Assembly: GCF_900111025.1 (NCBI RefSeq)
Contig: NZ_FOFN01000001.1
Coordinates: 620,001 to 684,000 of the forward strand
Source of the DNA: Hyunsoonleella jejuensis
GTDB lineage: Bacteria; Bacteroidota; Bacteroidia; Flavobacteriales; Flavobacteriaceae
Reading direction: 5' to 3'
DNA: 64,000 nucleotides
The position numbers and the translations under genes were made by a program. Numbering within the stretch: the stretch's first letter is position 1; each line of letters begins with the position of its first letter. Below, piece by piece: positions 1-8,400 of this stretch. Under the pieces are notes generated by a model, which was not told the DNA's origin, did no database searches, and saw only the letters and a program-made list of their open reading frames with translations.

Positions 1-1140
1 ACCATGGCCTTCCTTAACTTTTGAAATATAACCACTATTAAGTAACATGGAAGGTAATTTTAAACGTAACACTATGGTATTGCTATCAATCCAATTTCTG
101 CCACCTTTCCACCCAGCTACATTGGGAGGGTCTAGTAATGTTTGACCTAACAACCTTTGAATGTATATAAGTTGTTTCCGGTTTTTAAATTCTGTTGGCA
201 CCACCGTTTTTATACCCACTAAAAATTCTATGGGGGACTTTATTTTATTACCTATATGTTGTGCATCATAAAACCAATCTGCTAATAGCATATGGCGCAT
301 TACGGTTTCAATATTATAGTCTTTGTAAAACACATCGGCCAGTTCATTTACGTGGTTTTTGTTTATGGTTTCACTCACAAAATATTTATATAACTTTCCA
401 CAAATATATGTGGCACATTGCTTCTTATTCAGAATAATATCCACAATATCTTCTCCTGAAAAATTGCCGGTTTTCCCAAAAAAGGTCTTGTCTTCAAAAT
501 CGTGCGCCCATTTTCTAAACACAAATTCACCTTTTATATTATGGGAATATCCTGTAAATGCACGCGCACTTTCCTTAATATCTTGCTCGGTATACTGTCC
601 TTCACCCAATGTGAATAGTTCCATGAGTTCGCGTGCAAAATTCTCATTGGGTTTGTGTTTTCTGTTTTGTTTGGTGTTGAGGTATTTGGTCATTGCCGCT
701 TCTTTTGAAATGGCATTTACAAAATCCCTAAAATTCCCAAGAGCGTATTTGCGTAAGGTGTTATTGAAGTTCTGTATGTAAACAATATTGTTATCCTCAC
801 AAACAAAGTGGTTCGCCCAAAAAAGCGTCATTTTTTCCCGTAGAACCTCTTTGGAAGTAGATAACCTTTCAATCCAAGCAGCATTCAGTTCCATTTGTTT
901 CTGGCGACTCATTTTTTGGATTTCCATACGGGTTTTTGGGTCTAATTTCTCGCTCATCATTCCAGAGAAAACGGCTTTAATTTCAGAAGTGTCAACCTCT
1001 AATGCTGTATGTGAAGAAGAACTCTTAAAAAGGCCACTTACAATGTGTTTTTTATTCTTTTTAGATAGCTTTTCTAATTCTGAAGGTGAAATTCCAAAAC
1101 CAACGCGCCAGTATAAATGCTGTATGTGTTTCTTCTTCAT
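1..1140 (-). CDS. DUF1800 family protein (C-terminus cut by window edge)
   Basis: The minus-strand frame from an ATG at 1140 stays open for 380 codons to the window start, so the gene is partial at its 3' end. The N-terminus (MKKKHIQHLYWRVGFGISPS) and the motif DPPNVAGWKGGRNW close to the window edge are typical of DUF1800 proteins. In these proteins a helical N-terminal part leads to the conserved PPNVxGWxGG segment. DUF1800 genes in Bacteroidetes commonly sit next to a DUF1501 gene; any such neighbour would lie outside this window. The molecular function of the family is not established. No signal peptide is evident. Short plus-strand ORFs in this stretch are shadows of this gene. Confidence 0.85.
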   Translation of the reverse strand, partial: MKKKHIQHLYWRVGFGISPSELEKLSKKNKKHIVSGLFKSSSSHTALEVDTSEIKAVFSGMMSEKLDPKTRMEIQKMSRQKQMELNAAWIERLSTSKEVLREKMTLFWANHFVCEDNNIVYIQNFNNTLRKYALGNFRDFVNAISKEAAMTKYLNTKQNRKHKPNENFARELMELFTLGEGQYTEQDIKESARAFTGYSHNIKGEFVFRKWAHDFEDKTFFGKTGNFSGEDIVDIILNKKQCATYICGKLYKYFVSETINKNHVNELADVFYKDYNIETVMRHMLLADWFYDAQHIGNKIKSPIEFLVGIKTVVPTEFKNRKQLIYIQRLLGQTLLDPPNVAGWKGGRNWIDSNTIVLRLKLPSMLLNSGYISKVKEGHG

Positions 1141-1361
1141 ATTATAAAGTTTAGCGGGTTGATGGCAATATAAATATAACCCTTTAGACTTTAGAAGTTT
1201 AAAAAGGTTTAATCTTACCTATGAAGATACGAAAAAATACGGCTGAAGGTGGGCGTATTAAAAGGTTTAGTAACAAGTTTCCAAATCAGCGTTTCCTTCT
1301 CTATTAATCATTTTAATGAGGTAAACCTTGCTCACAAAAAAGTTCGCGGACGCAATTTTAT

Positions 1362-2915
1362 TTACAAATCAAACTTAATACCTTGTGCTAAAGGCAATTC
1401 TGTAGTGTAGTTGATGGTATTGGTTTGTCTACGCATATAAATTTTCCAAGCATCAGAACCAGATTCACGTCCACCACCAGTATCTTTTTCACCACCGAAG
1501 GCACCTCCAATTTCAGCTCCAGAAGTCCCAATATTTACATTGGCAATCCCGCAATCCGAACCTGAATGTGATAAGAAGCGTTCTGCCTCACGAAGATTGT
1601 TAGTCATAATTGCTGATGATAAACCTTGAGCTACATTATTTTGGATGTCTATGGCATTTTCAACGTCTCCTGAATATTTTAATAAATATAAAACAGGCGC
1701 AAAAGTTTCATGCTGAACAATTTTAAAATCAGGTTTAGCCTCTGCAATGGCTGGTTTTACATAACAATTACTTTCGTAGCCTTCGCCTGAAAGCACACCG
1801 CCTTCAACAACTATGGTACCGCCTTCTTCAACAACCTTTTTTAATGCTTGTGTGTACATTTGTACTGCATCGGTATCAATAAGTGGGCCTACATGATTGT
1901 TCTCATCCAAGGGATTTCCAATGCGTAATTGTTTGTAGGCATCAACCACAGCTTGTTTTACTGTATCATAAACAGATTCATGAATTATTAAACGACGCGT
2001 AGATGTACAGCGTTGTCCTGCAGTGCCCACAGCTCCAAAAACAGCACCAATTACGGTCATTTTAATATCGGCATCTGGTGTTACAATAATGGCGTTATTA
2101 CCGCCTAGTTCTAAGAGCGATTTCCCCAAACGACCAGCTACTTCCTGCGCTACAATTTTTCCCATTCTGGTTGAACCTGTTGCGGAAATTAATGGAATAC
2201 GGGTGTCTTTGGTCATAAATTCACCTACCTTATAATCGCCATTTATTAAGCAAGAAATACCTTCGGGCAAGTTGTTTGCTGCAAATACTTCAGCAGCTAT
2301 ATTTTGACATGCGATACCACATAACGGCGTTTTTTCAGAAGGCTTCCAAACACAAACATCACCACAAATCCAAGCTAGAGCTGTATTCCAGGACCAAACT
2401 GCTACGGGAAAATTAAATGCTGAAATAATACCCACTACACCAAGCGGATGATATTGCTCATACATTCTGTGTCCTGGACGTTCTGAATGCATAGTGAGTC
2501 CGTGCAACTGGCGCGATAAGCCTACTGCAAAATCACAAATATCAATCATTTCCTGTACCTCGCCCAAACCTTCCTGATAACTTTTTCCCATTTCGTAGGA
2601 TACCAATTTCCCTAGTGCTTCCTTTTTTTCTCGTAATTTATCTCCAAACTGACGTACGATTTCACCACGTTGAGGTGCGGGCATTAATCGCCATGTTTTA
2701 AAGGCATTTGTAGCAGCTTTCATAACGGATTCATAATCTTCTTTTGTTGTAGATTTCACTTTCCCAATTAACTGCCCGTCAACTGGGGAATAACTTTCAA
2801 TAGTTTTTCCATTCGAAAAATTATTAGCCCCTGTAGAAGTGCCTTTGTTTATGGCGTTTACTCCTAAGATTTGAAGTGCGTTATCTATACCGAAATCAGA
2901 TGCTACTTTGCTCAT
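1362..2915 (-). CDS. ALDH7-type aldehyde dehydrogenase (aminoadipate-semialdehyde / piperideine-6-carboxylate dehydrogenase family)
   Basis: This is a complete 517-residue NAD(P)-dependent aldehyde dehydrogenase, the usual length for the superfamily. The catalytic residues are visible: the general base Glu269 in LLELGGNNA and the nucleophile Cys303 in GTAGQRCTST. The Asn168-Phe-Pro motif of the cofactor and oxyanion site is also present. The HSERPGHRMYEQYHPLGVVG segment and the overall pattern resemble ALDH7A1/AmaB, which oxidise alpha-aminoadipate semialdehyde in lysine catabolism. Substrate assignment is by family resemblance only. It stands alone: the downstream DUF1800 gene is about 220 nt away and the next gene upstream is divergent. 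No signal peptide, so it is cytoplasmic. Confidence 0.9.
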   Translation of the reverse strand: MSKVASDFGIDNALQILGVNAINKGTSTGANNFSNGKTIESYSPVDGQLIGKVKSTTKEDYESVMKAATNAFKTWRLMPAPQRGEIVRQFGDKLREKKEALGKLVSYEMGKSYQEGLGEVQEMIDICDFAVGLSRQLHGLTMHSERPGHRMYEQYHPLGVVGIISAFNFPVAVWSWNTALAWICGDVCVWKPSEKTPLCGIACQNIAAEVFAANNLPEGISCLINGDYKVGEFMTKDTRIPLISATGSTRMGKIVAQEVAGRLGKSLLELGGNNAIIVTPDADIKMTVIGAVFGAVGTAGQRCTSTRRLIIHESVYDTVKQAVVDAYKQLRIGNPLDENNHVGPLIDTDAVQMYTQALKKVVEEGGTIVVEGGVLSGEGYESNCYVKPAIAEAKPDFKIVQHETFAPVLYLLKYSGDVENAIDIQNNVAQGLSSAIMTNNLREAERFLSHSGSDCGIANVNIGTSGAEIGGAFGGEKDTGGGRESGSDAWKIYMRRQTNTINYTTELPLAQGIKFDL

Positions 2916-3036
2916 TAATTATTGATTTGTTAATTAAATTGAAATTATTTGCGAATATACTAATAAAAAGTCATTTTTATTGAATTTCACTAATGATAAA
3001 ATTAGTAACTTTAAAACTTTAAATGAGACACTTTTT

Positions 3037-4086
3037 ATGAAGAATAGCATCTTTTTATTTAGCATTATTGTTACCTTATTTTCATGTAAAAACGAACCTG
3101 ACATTGAACGCAAAATAACAGCGGATACTACAGAAAAGGCAGCGTTTTCTATTGTGATACATGGTGGTGCCGGAACCATTAAAAGAGCATATATGACACC
3201 TGAAAAAGAAGCCGCTTACCAACAAAAACTTGAGGAAGCTATTCGTGTAGGCTATAACATTTTAAAAAATGGAGGTACAAGTTTAGATGCCGTAGAAAAA
3301 ACTATAAATGTTATGGAAGAGTCTCCTTTGTTCAACGCTGGCAAAGGTGCCGTTTTTACTCACGAGGGCACCAACGAACACGATGCTTCTATTATGGATG
3401 GTAAAACCTTAAACGCAGGGGCATCGGCAGGAACCAAAATAGTAAAGCACCCTATTAATCTGGCGCGAGCGGTTATGGAAAATTCACCACACGTAATGTT
3501 ATCTAGAGAGGGTGCAGAAATGTTTGCTAAAGCGCAAAACTTGGAAATTGTAGATCCTAGTTATTTCTACACCGAGGATCGCATGAAATCCCTAGAACGC
3601 GTAAAAGCTTCTGAGAATAAAAACGTAGCTTCATTTTATGACGGAACCCTGAAAGACTCAAAATATGGTACGGTAGGTTGTGCTGCTTTAGACAAACATG
3701 GAAATTTAGCTGCTGGCACGTCAACTGGGGGTATGACGAATAAACGTTGGGGACGCATAGGTGATGCGCCCATAATTGGAGCGGGCACTTATGCCAATAA
3801 CAATACCTGTGCTGTGTCTAGTACTGGTTGGGGTGAATATTTTATTCGTGGTATGGTGGCTTATGATATTTCAGCATTAATGGAGTATAAGGAGCTTTCT
3901 TTAGCTGAAGCTGCAAAAGAAGTAATTCAAAAAAAGTTACCGCGTATTGGTAATGGAGAAGGCAACGGCGGCATTGTTGCTGTTGATAAAAATGGCAATA
4001 TCGTCATGGAGTTTAATACCTCAGGAATGTATCGTGCTGCTATGAATGATAAAGGCGAATTATATATTGGCATGTACAAGGATTAA
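3037..4086 (+). CDS. Isoaspartyl peptidase / type 2 (plant-type) L-asparaginase, lipoprotein
   Basis: An Ntn-hydrolase of the EcAIII/IaaA family that removes isoaspartyl residues from dipeptides and hydrolyses asparagine. The frame could be extended upstream to a TTG at 2980. The ATG at 3037 is preferred because it starts directly with a lipoprotein signal (MKNSIFLFSIIVTLFSC, lipid Cys17). The protein is then 349 residues. The autocleavage site lies before Thr212 in KYG-TVGCAALD, followed by the substrate loop GTSTGGMTNK, both diagnostic. HGGAGTI near the mature N-terminus and NAGKGAVF are also conserved. The lipid anchor suggests it acts in the periplasm, perhaps on damaged peptides or as an amino-acid scavenger. 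Divergent from the aldehyde dehydrogenase. Confidence 0.92.
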   Translation: MKNSIFLFSIIVTLFSCKNEPDIERKITADTTEKAAFSIVIHGGAGTIKRAYMTPEKEAAYQQKLEEAIRVGYNILKNGGTSLDAVEKTINVMEESPLFNAGKGAVFTHEGTNEHDASIMDGKTLNAGASAGTKIVKHPINLARAVMENSPHVMLSREGAEMFAKAQNLEIVDPSYFYTEDRMKSLERVKASENKNVASFYDGTLKDSKYGTVGCAALDKHGNLAAGTSTGGMTNKRWGRIGDAPIIGAGTYANNNTCAVSSTGWGEYFIRGMVAYDISALMEYKELSLAEAAKEVIQKKLPRIGNGEGNGGIVAVDKNGNIVMEFNTSGMYRAAMNDKGELYIGMYKD

Positions 4087-4120
4087 TACAACATTTTATA
4101 TATTCACAAAAAAAAGCTAA

Positions 4121-5305
4121 ATGACTAAACGCTTTCAATTTAGTATCCTTATCGTTTTTAATTTTTTATGGGTTGGCGCTATAAATGCTCAGTCTTGTAA
4201 CTGTTCTAAAGATTTTGATGCCTTAGATAGATTACTTCAGAAAACGCCCGCTTATAAGGATAGTAAGGCCACTTATCAAAAAACATTTCAAAATTTAAGT
4301 TCTAAATTAAATACGATAACATCTGATTATGAATGTTTGGTTTTGCTTAACAAATTGGCATTAGCTGTTAATGACAATCATATCAACGTTTTTGGAATGC
4401 CCGAAAGTAAAGGACAATATATAACCAATACAACGATAAGTTTAGATAGTTTGAAACAGGAATTATCCAAACGCCCTTTTACGGATATTGAAGGGGTTTA
4501 TAAGCTTCCAAGTTATGTAACCTTGGGTGTTTATAAACATAACCAAGATTATATAGGTATTATCTTGGAATCTGAGTTGGAAAACTGGAACGCTGGAGAA
4601 ATTATGTACACCTTGGTTCCTTATGGAGAAGATTTGATGCTTGCCATTTTTGGTCAGCAAAAAAACAAACGTATGGTGGCCGTATCCGAACGTATAAAAA
4701 ATGGGATGTTTTTAAAACTAGGATTACGGAAACACCAGGATATTAAACCATATCACTTAGCACCATCACGCGACTCATTATTCATAAGAAAAGAGTTAAA
4801 CGATAAAACAACCTATATAAAAGCAGGAAGTTTTGATTCTTTTTATCCAGTATTGTCGGATGCTGAAGCATTTTATAAAACCTTGGAAAATTCATTATCA
4901 AAAGAAAATTTAATTGTCGATTTACGAGATAATACAGGAGGTGGCGAACGCAATTCTGATGTTTTATTAGAAATTTTAACTCAGTATTCTGCAAGCAACA
5001 ATATGTTTGTATTAATAAATCATAACACCGCTAGTAATGCAGAACAATTTGCAGTAAAGTTAAAAAAGCTTCCTAACACCAAAATTCTAGGAGATAAAAC
5101 TCAGGGTACACTTACCTACGAATTGAAAAAGAACATTTCAAACCCTTTACCTTGCAAGAAATTTGTGGCTATTATAACCTCTAAACGCCATAAGGAATAT
5201 CTGCCTTTCGAGTCTGTTGGTGTTGCTCCAGATATGTATTTAAAATATGATTCTGACTGGATAGAACAAGCAGTAAAAATTATAAACAGGCAATTAAAAT
5301 ATTAA
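4121..5305 (+). CDS. Secreted S41-family (C-terminal processing type) peptidase-like protein
   Basis: 394 residues with a Sec signal peptide ending near AINAQ at residue ~24. The C-terminal half carries a tail-specific-protease-like core: LIVDLRDNTGGGERNSDVLLE, then INHNTASNAEQFA where the Ser would be the nucleophile, and ILGDKTQGTLTYE. This matches S41 peptidases, but there is no obvious PDZ domain, as in the short S41 proteins common in Bacteroidetes. It follows the isoaspartyl peptidase after 34 nt and is probably co-transcribed, which suggests a shared periplasmic peptide-turnover role (inference). Substrate unknown. Confidence 0.8.
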   Translation: MTKRFQFSILIVFNFLWVGAINAQSCNCSKDFDALDRLLQKTPAYKDSKATYQKTFQNLSSKLNTITSDYECLVLLNKLALAVNDNHINVFGMPESKGQYITNTTISLDSLKQELSKRPFTDIEGVYKLPSYVTLGVYKHNQDYIGIILESELENWNAGEIMYTLVPYGEDLMLAIFGQQKNKRMVAVSERIKNGMFLKLGLRKHQDIKPYHLAPSRDSLFIRKELNDKTTYIKAGSFDSFYPVLSDAEAFYKTLENSLSKENLIVDLRDNTGGGERNSDVLLEILTQYSASNNMFVLINHNTASNAEQFAVKLKKLPNTKILGDKTQGTLTYELKKNISNPLPCKKFVAIITSKRHKEYLPFESVGVAPDMYLKYDSDWIEQAVKIINRQLKY

Positions 5306-5422
5306 GAGTTCTTTAACAGATAAGGATAGGCTAAATATAATTATGTGGACGTATCTAAATTAAAAGGATTCCACCTACGCTTTCGTTTTTTAAGTATTTT
5401 GTTAATCTAAACGCTCATCTTT

Positions 5423-8400
5423 ATGTCATTCAAAAAACTCGTTGCTATCACCATGGTAATCGTGCTAGCTGTCTCCTGTAAAAAACAAACTGTAGAAACT
5501 GATAACCTTTTCAAATTTAGAGATTATATCAGCTATACCACATCTGGCATCACATCGGTAGCAAGCCCAATTCAAATAAATTTAGCAAACGAAGTTAAGG
5601 GGTGGGAAATGGGACAGGAAATCACCGGCAATATCGTTTCCATCACACCGCATGTTGAGGGAAAACTAAAGGTGGCTAATACGCATACCTTACTTTTTAA
5701 ACCCGATGAACATTTAGAGCCAGATACAGAATATACCGTCGCTGTTAAACTTGATGATATTTACAGCAATATGCCCAAGGGTTTTGGTAATTACACTTTT
5801 CAATTTAAAACCATTACACCAAGTTTTAATGTGGTCACCAATAATTTGCAGTCCTACGGTAAAGAGTGGCAATACATGGAAGCTGTTATAAAAACTGCTG
5901 ACGTTATTGCTTTAAAAGATGCTAAAACATTAGTAGAGGCCTCACAAAACGGAAAAAAATTACCTTTGGTTTTTAACGAATTAAACCAAAGCTCCAAATA
6001 CTTTGAGTTTAAGATTGACAGCATTTACCGTTTAGTTGACGATACTGAAATTACAATAAAATGGAACGGGAAGAGTATTAAAGCACAAAATAATGGCGAA
6101 AACAGTGTTGCTATTCCGGGTCGAAATAACTTTACTATAGTAGATACCGAAGTAACCCAAACCCCCGAACAATTTTTGAGTATCAACTTTTCAGACCCCT
6201 TAAAAAAACAACAGAATTTTGATGGCTTGGTATCTATTCAGAATGTTAACAATCCGCGATATATTGTTGATGGTAATGTGTTGAAAGTGTATCCAGACAC
6301 AAAACTTGTTGGTAGTATTCAGGTAGATGTGTTTCAAGGTATCAAAAATACCGAAGGTTATAAATTGAAAAAACCGTTTTCCGAAACTATTGCTTTTGAA
6401 GACTTAAAACCCCAAGTAAGATTAATAAGCAATGGAACCATTTTACCTAATTCCCGAGAATTAAAATTTAATTTTGAAGCGGTGAGTTTAAGCGCTGTTG
6501 ATGTTCGCGTCATTAAGATTTATGAAGATAATGTGCTTCAATTTTTACAGGATAATAATTTGAACAGTAACAACCGCTACGATATTAAAAAAGTAGGGCG
6601 ACGCATTACGAAACAAACCATTCAACTACAAACTGCAGCAGAAAACACAGGAAAATGGAAAGCCTACAGTATCGATTTATCTAAATTTTTTAAAGCTGAT
6701 GCTGGGGCGATTTATCGCGTGGAATTAAGTTTTGGTAGGCGTTATTCGTTGTACAATTGTGAGGCAAATGCAAATACTTCGAATATTGAAAATGATAGTT
6801 ATGATGATTATTACACGGAAGATTATTATGAAGACGACTTTACAGATGTTGCTTCGGCAGATGAGGATTTGCGCGAAGAAATGTACTGGGATAATCTATT
6901 ATACCGCTACAAAAATTATACCTACAATTGGCGGGAGCAACAAAATCCCTGTCATGATGCCTATTATACCGAAAGTAAAATAGTATCACAAAACATGTTG
7001 GCTTCCAACTTGGGTGTTATCGCCAAACGAGGGGCCAATAATTCCTATTATTTTGCGGTAACTAATATTTTGAATACCGAGCCTGAGGCCAATGCAAAAG
7101 TAACGCTGTATGACTTTCAACAACAAGAATTAGAAAGTAGAACGACGGATACTGAAGGATTGACAATTATTGATGCCGATAATTACGCCAACTTCGCTAT
7201 TGTTTCAAAAGGAAATAACACCACTTATGTAAAATTACAGGATGGTAACTCATTGTCCTTAAGTAAGTTTGATGTGTCTGGCCATCGTTTACAACGCGGG
7301 CTAAAAGGCTATCTCTATGGCGAGCGTGGGGTTTGGCGACCTGGAGACACCTTGCATTTAACATTTATGTTAAACGACAATGCCAACCCGTTACCAAAAC
7401 GCCATCCTATAAAATTAGAAATCACTAATCCTAATGGTAAACTGGTGTATAAAAATGTAACTGCCGATAATCTTAATAATTTCTACAAATTCACGGTACC
7501 AACTTCAACAGAGGATAAAACAGGAAATTACAGCGCCAAGGTTTCTGTAGGTGGTGCAACTTTTAATAAAACGCTTAAAATTGAAACGGTAAAACCTAAT
7601 CGCCTAAAATTAAAGGTTGATTTTGAAAATGATATTTTAACCAATAACAAACCTCTAAAAGGTACTTTGGATGTAAAATGGCTGCATGGTGCACTAGGAA
7701 AAAACTTGAAAGCTGAAGTCAAAGCGAAATTTAGTGCTGCCTTCACCGCTTTTAATAATTATAAAAACTACACCTTTAATGACCCTACACGAAACTTTGA
7801 AACGGAAGAACTAAATGTGTTTGAAGGGAAGGTGAATGAAGAGGGTTTAGCAACCATAAATAAAACACTGAATATTGGCAAAAATGCACCAGGCATGCTA
7901 AACGTACAATTTTTGGTGCGCGCTTTTGAAAATGGGGGTGATTTCTCCATGGATGCTTTCACCAAAACCTATGCGCCTTACAATACCTTTGTAGGCTTAC
8001 GGTCGCCAAAAGGGAACGCTTATGGTTCGTTTTTTACAGATGAAAACCAAACCTTTGATGTGGTTGCAGTAGATGAAAAAGGCAAACCTATACAGCGCAA
8101 CAATTTGGAAGTAAAAATATATAAAGTAGAGTGGCGCTGGTGGTGGAATTCATCTTATGATGATTTAGCGAGTTACGTATCCAGTAGCTATCATAGGCCC
8201 TATAAATCCTTAAAGTTAAATACCGATGCCAACGGAAAAGCTAATTTCAAAGTGAATATCCCAGATGAAGACCGTGGCCGTTATTTGATTCGAGTTTTAG
8301 ACACAGAAAGTGGTCACGCCACAGGAAGGACCGCCTATTTTTATAAAAACTGGTGGCAAAAAGCACCTTCTAACGATAAGGAAGCGGCTAAAATGTTGGT

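Noticed and set aside
195-1147. Three plus-strand ORFs at the start of the window
   Set aside because: They lie opposite the DUF1800 gene, whose frame has recognisable family motifs; the plus-strand translations look like antisense shadows.
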